Shown piece by piece: positions 24,573-33,125 of a stretch of DNA of 64,000 nt. How positions within the stretch are numbered: position 1 is the first letter of the stretch; the number at the start of each line of letters is the position of its first letter. The notes under the pieces were generated by a model. The model did not search any database and was not told where the DNA came from. It saw only the letters and a program-made list of their open reading frames with translations. The DNA is from Sphingomonas sp. 7/4-4 (GTDB lineage Bacteria > Pseudomonadota > Alphaproteobacteria > Sphingomonadales > Sphingomonadaceae), in the NCBI RefSeq assembly GCF_027941955.1, contig NZ_CP115960.1, positions 4,096,001-4,160,000 on the forward strand. The letters run 5' to 3'. The translations under genes were made by a program, and so were the position numbers.

Positions 24573-25601
24573 TCAGACCACCGGAACCGTGACCCAATTG
24601 TGGCTGCCGTCGTTGAGGTTCGGAACCCCGACAGTCGCGCCACCATTATACCAGACGGTCGTGCACTTATCGCCGGTATAGCCGTTCTGCTTGGCCCAGG
24701 CACCCGGCAGCTTCGTCCCGGTCTTGCTCGGCGAGATGCAGACCACGACCTGACCGATGATCAGCGTCGCGCTGGTGTCGAAGCCTGCGCCGGCATCCTC
24801 ATGCGCGCGGAGCGCATTGGTCTGGTCGACGTTGATCGCAGTCTGCGCTTCGTTGCCCTGCAGCGTCGCCGGATCGTTATACGCATCATGGTGTTCGGTG
24901 TACGCCGCGGTGCCCTGGAACATGCAGTGCGGATTGGCGTCGCTGCCGCCATGGAACGGGTCGCCCCACCAGGTCGGGAGGTTCAGCGGATCCTCGCCTT
25001 GCCTGGTGAAGGCCGCGCAATTGCCCCGGACCGCATCCTCGGACTCGCCGAAGTCACCGGCGATCACGTAGATGCCGACCGCCGGATGGAAAATGTCCAC
25101 GGCGGCATGATAGACCGCCTTGAGGATGTCGCAGCTGAACGCATGGGCATACGTCGTCTTGAACGTTCCCATGAAATCATAGGTGCTGGCGCTGTAATGG
25201 CCGCCGACGGCCTGCTTGATCCCGAACATGTTGACGCTGCCGCCGTTGCGATACGGATCGCCGAGAATCTCGACATGCGCCGGGGTGAAGGTGCCGGCGC
25301 CGACGAGGGTGCCGGCAATCGCGTCGGTGATCGAGTGGGTGCCGGTTTCGACAGGTCCGGCAGCCAGCGTCACCGGGCCGAGCACCACCTGGCCGGACCA
25401 GATGTCGCCGCCTGCACCATCGGTGTCGTGCACCATTGCCGCGGCGTCACAGGTGGTCTGCATTCCGGGAAGAACAACCTGCCCGGGATCGGCCGCCGGC
25501 GTCGGATCGACAAGGGTGACCGCGGCAAATGCCGGAATCGGGGCGACGGAGACTGCGAGCGCGATGATCGCACTGGCAGAGGCTCGAAAGGTCGGTATCA
25601 T
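24573..25601 (-). CDS. Exported His/Cys-rich hypothetical protein (342 aa)
   Basis: The family is not recognised. A signal peptide (to about residue 26, PIPAFA) precedes a soluble domain rich in His and Cys: GGHYS, TYAHAFSC, VYHAAVDIFHPAVG, PFHGGSDANPHC, TEHHDAYND, RAHEDAG. These spaced histidines look like metal or cofactor ligands, but no known motif fits. The C-terminus is Trp/Asn/Gly-rich (DGSHNWVTVPVV). It is transcribed toward the TonB receptor and has the same operator-like palindrome upstream, so a secreted or surface partner of that receptor is a reasonable guess. Confidence 0.7.
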   Translation of the reverse strand: MIPTFRASASAIIALAVSVAPIPAFAAVTLVDPTPAADPGQVVLPGMQTTCDAAAMVHDTDGAGGDIWSGQVVLGPVTLAAGPVETGTHSITDAIAGTLVGAGTFTPAHVEILGDPYRNGGSVNMFGIKQAVGGHYSASTYDFMGTFKTTYAHAFSCDILKAVYHAAVDIFHPAVGIYVIAGDFGESEDAVRGNCAAFTRQGEDPLNLPTWWGDPFHGGSDANPHCMFQGTAAYTEHHDAYNDPATLQGNEAQTAINVDQTNALRAHEDAGAGFDTSATLIIGQVVVCISPSKTGTKLPGAWAKQNGYTGDKCTTVWYNGGATVGVPNLNDGSHNWVTVPVV

Positions 25602-25773
25602 GATCCACTCCTATTTTTTCCGCGAATTCACATCTCCCTGTCCACGACTCGCAGTTGGATCGGGGGCTGTTCAAATCCTGCGACTAGTAAACACGATAGT
25701 AAATAGGAGGTTAACGGCTTTGTGGTGTAAATGTGACCTGATACGGAACTAGAGATATAAGATGTTATCCAAG

Positions 25774-25789
25774 TATAACTTTGGTTATA
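25774..25789. promoter_or_regulatory. TATAAC-N4-GTTATA palindrome upstream of the exported protein
   Basis: TATAAC TTTG GTTATA, perfect arms, same flanking G/T as the site at 21798. It lies 173 bp upstream of the minus-strand start at 25601 within an AT-rich non-coding stretch (25602-25928) that holds no gene. Confidence 0.6.
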
Positions 25790-25928
25790 TTGTTTATGTT
25801 AGGAAATAGTCTGCCTATTTTATTGAAGAAGGCGCCATTCGCTGGCCCGGTGCGGTAACGTTTGCTTTCGCGGTATCTGAACCAGCAGGCCGGCAGCATG
25901 CGGCCCTGAGCGACCAAGCGCGTGTGAT

Positions 25929-26306
25929 AACCAAATAGGATAAATCCTTGACATCGTCGCGCTGATCTGGTACAAACCAAGAACATTGCCGCTCTGCGCC
26001 TCGATCGCGCGGGCGGCGTTTTCGTTTGTGGGGAGCGTGGGTCATGGCGGCGAGGCGAGGAGCGGGGCTCCGCCGGTGGGGCGGGGTTTGCGGCAGGACA
26101 AGAACGGCAAGGCGCAGGTGATCCGGGCGACCGGGCGCTGGTCGCAGGAGGCGGAGGCAAGGTTTCTCGGCGAGCTGGCGGCGACCGCCAATGTGCGCGC
26201 GGCGGCCGCGGCGGCGGGGTTCTCGACCACCGCCATCTACAAGCGGCGGGCGGCGTGGCCGGGGTTCAGCGCGGCGTGGGATGCGGCGCTCGACCAGGGC
26301 TATGCG
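25929..26306 (+). repeat. Right 378-bp direct repeat (start of terS)
   Basis: Homologous to 19862-20240. Here the small-terminase frame continues past the repeat end, so this is the complete locus and the left one the truncated copy. The two repeats enclose the DUF2182-DUF1326-TonB-exported protein block. Confidence 0.85.
25948..25976 (+). promoter_or_regulatory. Promoter for terS
   Basis: TTGACA (25948-25953), 17-bp spacer, TACAAA (25971-25976); conserved in the left repeat at 19882-19910. Transcription would start near 25983. Confidence 0.55.
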
Positions 26307-26636
26307 CGGATCGAGGCGCTGCTGATCGCGGGCGCGTGCGACGCGCTCTCCGGGGCGGGCGCGGTGGCGGGGGCGGTCGCCGGGGAGGCGCCGCCGTCGG
26401 CGCTTGTTGGCGAAGGGCCGCCGTTGGCGGCGGGGATGACCGTCGATCAGGCGATGAACCTGCTCAGGCTCCACCGCGCGTCGGCGCGGGGCGGGGCGCC
26501 GCAGCGTTACGACGCGCGCGCCAAGCCGACGGATTTGGGGGCGGTGCGGGCGAGCATCTTGCGGAAGGTCGCGGCGATCGAGCGGGTGGATGCGCGGACG
26601 GCGGCGGGGCGCGGTGAGGCGGGGACGGCGGAGTAG
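26028..26636 (+). CDS. GTA/phage-type small terminase-like protein
   Basis: The core RWSQEAEARFLGELAATANVRAAAAAAGFSTTAIYKRRAAW is a helix-turn-helix DNA-binding segment as in small terminases that recognise packaging DNA (only short pieces are quoted as motif: ANVRAAAAAAGFSTTAIYKR). The C-terminal part has MTVDQAMNLLRLHRAS and an Ala/Arg-rich tail. The start is uncertain: GTG at 26028 or 26037 is suggested because the promoter leaves no room for the TTG at 25986. It is followed, after a palindromic repeat, by a GTA-type large terminase; no capsid genes follow. Confidence 0.6.
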   Translation: MGSVGHGGEARSGAPPVGRGLRQDKNGKAQVIRATGRWSQEAEARFLGELAATANVRAAAAAAGFSTTAIYKRRAAWPGFSAAWDAALDQGYARIEALLIAGACDALSGAGAVAGAVAGEAPPSALVGEGPPLAAGMTVDQAMNLLRLHRASARGGAPQRYDARAKPTDLGAVRASILRKVAAIERVDARTAAGRGEAGTAE

Positions 26637-26645
26637 GTCGGCATT

Positions 26646-26803
26646 CAAATCCTCCCTGCCAGGGGAGGTGGCACGCGCAGCGTGACGGAGGGGCGGAAGC
26701 ACTGCGCTCGATTGGAGAGCGCGCCGCTTACCTCCCCTCCGTCGCCTTCGGCGCCACCTCCCCTGGCGGGGAGGATTGAAGGCTCTCGCGCGCCTGAATG
26801 TGC
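26646..26803. repeat. MITE-like palindromic repeat, family A copy 1 (inverted)
   Basis: AATCCTCCC...GGGGAGGTGGC at the left and GCCACCTCCCC...GGGGAGGATT at the right form nested inverted repeats; the unit ends with CGCCTGAATGTGC. Copies with the same internal GACGGAGGGG/CCCCTCCG arms lie at 34229-34391 and 41553-41726 in the opposite orientation. It lies between terS and terL. Confidence 0.75.
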
Positions 26804-26828
26804 AGAGGTTGAACGACGGGAGGCGGCG

Positions 26829-28123
26829 ATGGGCGAGTTGGTGGAGGCGGTGCGGCGGTTGAGCGAGGGGCAGCGGGCGCGGCTGCTCGCGACGTTGAGC
26901 GAGGCGGAGGTGCGGGCGTTCGATTCGGATTGGAGCGAATGGGCGCATGACGGGCAGATGCCGCCCGACGGCGACTGGCGGACCTGGGTGGTGATGGCCG
27001 GGCGCGGCTTCGGCAAGACGCGGGCGGGGGCGGAATGGGTGCGCGGGCTGGTGCGCGCGGCGGCGGAACCGGTGCGGATCGCCTTGGTGGCGGCGACCGC
27101 GGAGGAAGCGCGGCGGGTGATGGTGGAGGGGCCGAGCGGGCTGCTGGCGGTGGCGGACCAACGGGGCGAGCGGCCGCGCTTCGAACCGAGCCTGAAGCGG
27201 CTGGTGTTTCCGTGCGGGTCCGAGGCGACGCTCTTTTCGGGGGCGCATCCCGATGCGCTGCGCGGGCCCGAACACCATTTCGCCTGGTGCGACGAACTCG
27301 CCAAGTGGCGGCACCCGAAGGCGACCTGGGACATGCTGCAATTGGGGCTGCGCGTGGGCGAGGCGCCGCGCGCGCTGGTGACGACGACGCCGCGCGCGGG
27401 CAGCGATGCGCTCAAGGCGGTGCTGGCGGGGGCGGCGCAGACCGGCGGGGCGACGGGGGCGAACCCGCATCTGCCCGACGCCTATCTGGAGGCAGTGCTC
27501 GCGGCCTATGGCGGCACGCTGCTGGGACGGCAGGAGATCGAGGGGCTGCTCGCCGAGGATCTCGAGGGGACCCTGTGGCCGGTGACGCTGATCGAGGCGA
27601 GCCGCGGGGCGGCGCCGGCGGCGGAGGACCTGGTGCGGGTGGTGATCGGAGTCGATCCGCCGGCGAGCGCGGCGGGCACATGCGGGATCGTGGCGTGCGG
27701 GCTGGATGCGCAAGGGGTGGTGCATGTGCTGGGCGATCACTCGGCGGGCGGGCTCTCGCCCGAGGGCTGGGCGGCGCGGGTGGCCGCGGCGGTGGAGGCG
27801 CATGGTGCCGACCGGGTGGTGGCGGAGAAGAACCAGGGCGGCGACATGGTGGCGAGCGTGCTGCGCAGCGCGGGGCGGGCGCTGCCGGTGACCCTGGTCA
27901 GCGCGACGCGGGGAAGGGGACGCGGGCCGAGCCGGTGGCGGCCCGGTTCGAATGCGGGCAGGCGCGACTGGCGGGGCGGTTTCCCGAACTCGAGGCGGAG
28001 CTGGGGACGCTGACCCCGGGGCGCGTGGCGGGTGCTTCGCCGGATCGGGCGGACGCGATGGTCTGGGCGATCTGGGCGCTGGCGATCGCGCCGCGGGGAG
28101 AGCCGAGAGTCAGTTTACCTTGA
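26829..28123 (+). CDS. GTA-type terminase large subunit, apparent frameshift near 27912
   Basis: The packaging ATPase/nuclease: Walker A GRGFGKT (residues 58-64), Walker B HFAWCDEL, and RNase H-like nuclease with VVIGVDPPAS and AEKNQGGDM. The reading frame leaves the family after VTLVSATRG in the run CGGGGAAGGGG; one missing base restores KGTRAEPVAARFECGQARL and a normal end at 28123 (DRADAMVWAIWAL). ATG 26829 starts MGELVEAVRRLSEGQ. It resembles gene-transfer-agent terminases of alphaproteobacteria, but the portal, protease and capsid genes are missing, so it is a stranded remnant or partial cluster. rplQ follows 108 bp later. Confidence 0.8.
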
Positions 28124-28231
28124 CTCTGCGGGGCGGATCGGGTTGAGGGCGCGTTCGGTTTTCGGCGGCGACCTGATGCTGCCTGGTCTGGGGTTCCTGA
28201 TACGGCCCCTTAACGAACGAAGGAAGATATC

Positions 28232-28654
28232 ATGCGCCATCGCGTAGGCGGCCGTAAGCTTCAGCGGACCTCGGCTCACCGCATCGCCCTGTTCCGCAAC
28301 ATGAGCGCCGCGCTGATCAAGCACGAGCAGATCACGACGACCGTCGCCAAGGCGAAGGAACTGCGTCCGTACATCGAGAAGCTGATCACGCTCGCCAAGA
28401 AGGGCGGCCTTTCGAACCGCCGCCTCGCGCATTCGCGCCTTCTCGACGATGCCCAGCTGGTCAAGCTGTTCGACGTGCTGGCCGCGCGCTACGCCGACCG
28501 CAACGGCGGCTACACCCGCGTGATCAAGGCCGGCATCCGCGCGTCGGACGCGTCGCCGATGGCGATCATCGAGTTCGTCGATCGCGACGTCTCGGCCAAG
28601 GGCCAGGATTCGGGTCCGGTGCTGATCGACGAGGACTTCGACGAAGCGGCCTGA
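28232..28654 (+). CDS. rplQ: 50S ribosomal protein L17
   Basis: L17 lies near the exit tunnel. The 140-aa product begins MRHRVGGRKLQRTSAHRIAL, the invariant family start. It is normally the gene directly after rpoA; here it stands 11.5 kb away behind phage-type genes and must use a promoter located inside or after terL. A terminator follows. Confidence 0.97.
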   Translation: MRHRVGGRKLQRTSAHRIALFRNMSAALIKHEQITTTVAKAKELRPYIEKLITLAKKGGLSNRRLAHSRLLDDAQLVKLFDVLAARYADRNGGYTRVIKAGIRASDASPMAIIEFVDRDVSAKGQDSGPVLIDEDFDEAA

Positions 28655-28679
28655 TCGCGCCGTCACGGTTGAATTAGGG

Positions 28680-28710
28680 AAAAGGCCGGGCCATCAGGCA
28701 CCGGCCTTTT
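28680..28710 (+). terminator. Terminator after rplQ
   Basis: AAAAGGCCGG (28680-28689) pairs with CCGGCCTTTT (28701-28710) around an 11-base loop. The T-tract is part of the stem end, so it may work in both directions. Confidence 0.85.
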
Positions 28711-28728
28711 CTCGTTGTGGAGCCTGCC

Positions 28729-30800
28729 GTGACCGACCCGATCGCCTATCCCGAAACCCGCCGCGAAGACGTGGTGGACGAACAGTTCGGCGTACAGGTG
28801 GCGGATCCGTATCGGTGGCTCGAGAACGATGTGCGGAACGACGCGCAGGTGGCGGAGTGGGTCGCCGCGCAGAACGCCGTCACCGACGCCTATCTCGCCA
28901 CGCTGCCCGGCCGCGACTGGTTCCGCGCGCGCATCAAGCAGCTCTTCGACTATGAGCGCTTCGGCCTGCCGCAGAAGAAGGGCAGCCGCTATTTCTACAT
29001 GCACAACAGCGGCCTGCAGAACCAGGCGGTGCTGTTCGTCCGCGAGGGCCTGAACAATGAGGGCCGCGTCCTGATCGATCCGAACGGCTGGTCCGCGGAC
29101 GGCGCCACCGCGCTCTCCGAATGGGCCCTTCGGACAATGGCGAGCATCTGCTCTACGCCGTGCAGGACGGCGGCAGCGACTGGCGCGTGGCGCACGTCCT
29201 CGACGTCGCGACCGGCAAGGAGACCGGCGACGTCGTCCACGGCATGAAGTTCACGCTCGCCGCCGCCTGGGCCAGGGACGGCAGCGGCTTCTTCTACTCG
29301 CGCTATCCCGAGGTCGCCGAGGCGGAGAAATTCCAGGCACTCAACGAGAACCACCGGATCTTCTTCCACCGCCTCGGCACGCCGCAATCGGCCGACCGGC
29401 TGGTCTACGAGACTCCGGCACATCCGACCCAAAGCCATTATGCCCAGATCACCGATGACGGGCATTGGCTGGTGATCACCACCAGCGAAGGCACCGACGA
29501 TCGCTATCAGATCACGCTCGCTGATCTGAACGACCCGGCCTGGCCCACGCGCACGATCGTCCACGGCCTCAATCATCACTGGTCGCTCGCCGGCAATGTG
29601 GGCACGCGCTTCTACTGGACCACCAACAGCCATGCGCCGCGCATGCGCATCGTGACGATGGATGTGGGCGCCAGCGAGCATCCCGAGGCGCACGCGCTGG
29701 TTCCCGAGGACAAGGCGACGCTGGAGGGCGCGGCTATCGTCGGCCATGTCCTCGTCGCCAGCTACCTCGTCGACGCGCGCACCGAGATCCGCCGCTATGC
29801 GCTCGACGGCACCCGGCTCGAGCCCGTCGCGCTCCCCGGCATCGGCACCGCCTCGGGCTTCGGCGGCGAGCAGGACGATCCCGAGACCTTCTACGCCTTC
29901 ACCAGCTTCAACGATCCGACGACGATCTACCGGCTCAACATCGCCACCGGCGAGAGCATTCCCTGGGCCGCGCCGAAGCTGCTGTTCGATCCCGCCGACT
30001 ATCATGTCGAGCAGCGTTTCTATGCGTCGAAGGACGGCACGCGGGTGCCGATGTTCGTCGTGCGGCGGAAGGATGTGACCGGCCCGGCGCCGACGTTGCT
30101 CTATGCCTATGGCGGGTTCAACATCCCGCTCACGCCCAGTTTCTCCTCGTCGCGGATCGCGTGGATGGAGCAGGGCGGGGTGGTCGCGATCGCCAATATC
30201 CGCGGCGGCGGCGAGTATGGCAAGGCGTGGCACGATGGCGGCCGGCTCGCCAACAAGCAGAACAGCTTCGACGACTTCATCGCGGCGGGCGAATATCTGA
30301 TCGCGCAGGGGATCGCGGGTGCGGGCCAGCTCGCCATCCAGGGCGGCTCGAACGGCGGGCTGCTCGTCGGGGCGGTGGTCAACCAGCGGCCCGATCTGTT
30401 CGCCGCGGCGCTCCCGGCGGTGGGGGTGATGGACATGCTCCGCTTCGATCGCTGGACCGCCGGCCGCTATTGGGTCGACGATTACGGCCGCCCGTCGGAG
30501 GAAGCGGACTTCCACCGCCTCCTCGCCTATTCGCCCTATCATAATGTGCGCGGCGGCCGGGACTATCCGGCGATCCTGGTCACTACAGCAGACACCGACG
30601 ACCGCGTCGTCCCCGGCCACAGCTTCAAATACACCGCCGCGCTCCAGGCCGCCGAGATCGGCGCCAAGCCGCACCTCGCCCGCATCGAGACCCGCGCCGG
30701 GCACGGCTCGGGCAAGCCGACCGACAAGATCATCGAGGAAGCAGCGGATATCTGGGCGTTTGCGGCTGAGTGGACGGGGCTGGGGGTGAAGGGGCGCTAG
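28729..30800 (+). CDS. Prolyl oligopeptidase (S9A family), apparent frameshift near 29124
   Basis: A cytoplasmic serine peptidase that cleaves short peptides after proline. GTG 28729 follows GGAG by 6 bases. The N-terminus (YPETRREDVVDEQFGVQVAD, PYRWLEN) is typical; after ALSEWA the frame changes in GCCCTTCGG, where one extra C would give APSDNGEHLLYAVQDGGSDW. The beta-propeller is followed by the hydrolase domain with nucleophile GGSNGG, Asp in TADTDDRVVPGHS and His in RAGHGSGK. Corrected length is about 691 aa. No signal peptide. It has its own transcription unit after the rplQ terminator. Confidence 0.9.
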
Positions 30801-31045
30801 GGCGTATCGATATTCGACCTAAAACTCCCTCTCCCCTTGATAGGGGAGAGGATACCGCAGCTTGGCAGCTTGCTGCCTAGCGAAGGTTGGTGAGGGGTAG
30901 AGCGGAGCGAAGCTCCGCGCGGCTGCTGCGCAGCCGCACCCTCACCCAGCTCCGACTAAGGCTTTGCTTCGCAAAACCTAAGTCTGCGCAACCTCTCCCC
31001 TTGCAGGGGGCGAGGGAAGTATGGGTTGAATGTCGATACGTCCTG
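30800..31045. repeat. MITE-like element with terminal inverted repeats, family B
   Basis: Fills the gap 30801-31114, which has no gene. The ends GGGCGTATCGATATTCGACC and (inverted) GGACGTATCGACATTCAACC match in 16 of 20 positions. Inside are CCCTCTCCCCTT...AGGGGAGAGG, GCGGAGCGAAGCTCCGC and CCTCTCCCCTTGCAGGGG hairpins. Confidence 0.7.
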
Positions 31046-31114
31046 GACACGACGAAACGCCGGGCAGCATGCGCCGCCCGGCGCCTCGTTCGATCGCGGG
31101 CCGTTTTCAGCGGA

Positions 31115-31903
31115 TCACTTGGCCGCGCCCTTCGCCGCTTCCTCGATCACGTCGGCGACGACCCGCGGCTGAGTCATGAAGACCGCATGGCTGGCCGCAA
31201 CTTCGGTGATGTCGGCGCCGATGCGCCTGGCCATCGATTGCAGCATCCGCTGGTCGAACGCCCTGTCGTCGGTCGCGATCACCGCCCAGCTGGGTTTGCT
31301 CCGCCAGGCAGCATGCTGGAGCCTGGTCCCGAACGCCGACATGGCGATCGGCACCTGGGAGTCGCGCAGGAAGGCGGCATCCGCGTCGCTCGCATCGGCG
31401 GCGAAGGCAGCCTTGAAATTCGCTGGCCGCAGAAAGCCGAAGCCGTCGCCATGCGTGTCGATCACGAACTCCGGCCGCGTCGTGAAGCCTTGATATTGCT
31501 GCGCCGTCGTCTCGCCGACGTCGGGCGAAAGTGCCGAGACATAGACGAGCCCGGCAACCTTCGGGTGGACGCCCGCCTCGGTGATGACGGTGCCGCCCCA
31601 GCTATGGCCGACGAGAATGGCGGGACCGTCCTGCCGGTCGAGCGCACGCCGGGTCGCGGCGACGTCGTCGGCGAGCGAGGTCAGCGGGTTCTGGACGATG
31701 GTGACGCGATAGCCGCGCGCGGTCAGCGCGTCATGGACGCCGCGCCAACCCGAGCCGTCGGCAAAGGCGCCGTGCACCAGGACCACGTTGCGCACCTGCC
31801 GGGTTTCGGCGGCGCGCGTGGCCGCGCTTTGCGCATGGGCGACGCCGGCCAGGCCGACCGTCGCGACGGCGGCGGCGAGGATATTTCGGATGCTCTTGAT
31901 CAT
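31115..31903 (-). CDS. Exported alpha/beta-fold hydrolase
   Basis: The 262-aa protein has a signal peptide (to AHA-QS at about residue 25), the oxyanion-side motif VVLVHGAFADGSGW, and the nucleophile elbow GHSWGG. The rest follows the pattern of small esterases annotated near stress genes; the final HAVFMTQPRVVADVIEEA contains the likely catalytic His. The substrate is unknown. It lies 29 bp downstream of ohr on the same strand, so it is probably co-transcribed with it. Confidence 0.85.
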   Translation of the reverse strand: MIKSIRNILAAAVATVGLAGVAHAQSAATRAAETRQVRNVVLVHGAFADGSGWRGVHDALTARGYRVTIVQNPLTSLADDVAATRRALDRQDGPAILVGHSWGGTVITEAGVHPKVAGLVYVSALSPDVGETTAQQYQGFTTRPEFVIDTHGDGFGFLRPANFKAAFAADASDADAAFLRDSQVPIAMSAFGTRLQHAAWRSKPSWAVIATDDRAFDQRMLQSMARRIGADITEVAASHAVFMTQPRVVADVIEEAAKGAAK

Positions 31904-31932
31904 CGCAAGGTTCCTTTCGGAGGAAGAGGGGT

Positions 31933-32358
31933 TCAGGCCGCGAGCGACAGGCGCACGTCGAGGCCGTTGCGGGCGAGATGCGAATAGGGGCAGACGACAT
32001 GCGCCTGGTCGACCAGCTCGCGGGCGACCTCCGGGTCGACACCGGGCAGCACGATCGTCAGCGCGACATCGAGGCCGAAGCCCTGGCCGTCGTCGCGCTT
32101 GCCGATGCCCACGGCGGCGGTGACGCTGCTGTCCTCGGCGACCTTCACCTTGCGCTGGCCGGCGACGAACTTGAGCGCGCCCAGGAAGCAGGCGGCATAG
32201 CCCGAGGCGAACAGCTGCTCGGGGTTGGTGCCTTCGCCGCCCGGTCCGCCGAGCTCTTTGGGGGTGACGAGCGCGAGATTGAGGGTGCCGTCGGCGGTGC
32301 GGGCCTGTCCGGTGCGGCCGCCAGTGGCGGTGGCTTCGGTGCGATAGAGAATGTTCAT
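31933..32358 (-). CDS. ohr: Organic hydroperoxide resistance protein Ohr
   Basis: Ohr reduces organic hydroperoxides using a Cys pair and lipoyl/thiol donors. The 141-aa OsmC-fold protein has both catalytic cysteines, C57 (GYAACFLGAL) and C123 (HVVCPYSHLA). It is divergent from ohrR with a strong palindromic operator between, the classic arrangement. Confidence 0.95.
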   Translation of the reverse strand: MNILYRTEATATGGRTGQARTADGTLNLALVTPKELGGPGGEGTNPEQLFASGYAACFLGALKFVAGQRKVKVAEDSSVTAAVGIGKRDDGQGFGLDVALTIVLPGVDPEVARELVDQAHVVCPYSHLARNGLDVRLSLAA

Positions 32359-32380
32359 CGGTCAGTTCCTTTGATAAAGC

Positions 32381-32408
32381 GATAATGTTTATCGCGATAA
32401 ACGTTATC
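32381..32408. promoter_or_regulatory. OhrR operator between ohr and ohrR
   Basis: A 28-bp near-perfect palindrome centred on ATCGCGAT (arms GATAATGTTTATCG and CGATAAACGTTATC, 13 of 14 pairs). A second, shorter TTATCGCGATAT site lies at about 32442-32453, close to the ohrR start, suggesting autorepression. Confidence 0.8.
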
Positions 32409-32498
32409 TAACCGATGGCCTACCGAGTCGCAACATAATTCTTATCGCGATATGTATTTTTGCGAGAAGCGTGCTATATCAAGGCCCAAGGAGCCATG

Positions 32499-32975
32499 AT
32501 GACCGCCCAAACCAATGTGCCGCTGCCGCTGGACGACCAGCTCTGCTACGCCATCTACTCGGCGGGAATGGCCATCCAGCGCCTCTACAAGCCGCTGCTC
32601 GACGAGCTCGGGCTGACTTATCCCCAATATCTGGTGCTCAACATCCTGTGGCGGGAGGATGGGCAGACCGTAGGCGGAATCGCCGAACAGCTCGCGCTGG
32701 AATCGAGCACGCTCACCCCTCTGCTCAAGCGGCTCGAGGCGGCCGGGCTGGTACGCAGGACGCGCAATCCCGACAACGAGCGGCAGGTCGTGATCGAGCT
32801 GACCGAACGGGGCCGCGCGCTCCAGCCGCAGGCGGGATGCCTTGGGGAAGCCCTGCTGGCGGCATCCGGCCAGTTGCCGGAGCGCTTGGGCGAATTGAAC
32901 CGAAACGTCAGGGAATTACGTGATGCGCTCTATGGCGACACCGGCAAATGGAGCATCGCTCGCACCGGCCCGTAA
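32499..32975 (+). CDS. ohrR: MarR-family peroxide sensor OhrR
   Basis: OhrR represses ohr until its N-terminal Cys is oxidised. The reactive Cys (C16 in LPLDDQLCYAIYSAG) is present, followed by a MarR winged helix (YPQYLVLNILW, LEAAGLVRRTRNPDNER). AAGGAG best fits the ATG at 32499 (an ATG at 32496 is adjacent). About 158 aa, near the family norm. Divergent from ohr. Confidence 0.93.
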   Translation: MTAQTNVPLPLDDQLCYAIYSAGMAIQRLYKPLLDELGLTYPQYLVLNILWREDGQTVGGIAEQLALESSTLTPLLKRLEAAGLVRRTRNPDNERQVVIELTERGRALQPQAGCLGEALLAASGQLPERLGELNRNVRELRDALYGDTGKWSIARTGP

Positions 32976-33101
32976 TTGTGGAATTCGATTGCTGTCACGT
33001 CCGCAACTGGGGCGTTAGCGGACGTTCGCCGCCCTAAGCGTTTTCCCGCTGACGGGCGGTTCGCGACCTCGTTCATCGCAGCGACAGCTTTCGCAGGTCA
33101 G

Positions 33102-33120
33102 CCTCCCGGTAAAGGGGAGG
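33102..33120 (+). promoter_or_regulatory. Hairpin over the ribosome-binding site of 33126-34184
   Basis: CCTCCC (33102-33107) pairs with GGGAGG (33115-33120) around GGTAAAG; GGGAGG is the Shine-Dalgarno sequence 5 bases before the ATG. The sequence CCTCCCGGTAAA is shared with 11324. Confidence 0.55.
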
Positions 33121-33125
33121 GGCTG

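Noticed and set aside
25815..27803. 662-codon minus-strand open frame
   Set aside because: Antisense to terS/terL; composition nearly all Arg/Pro/His, a mirror of GC-rich coding.
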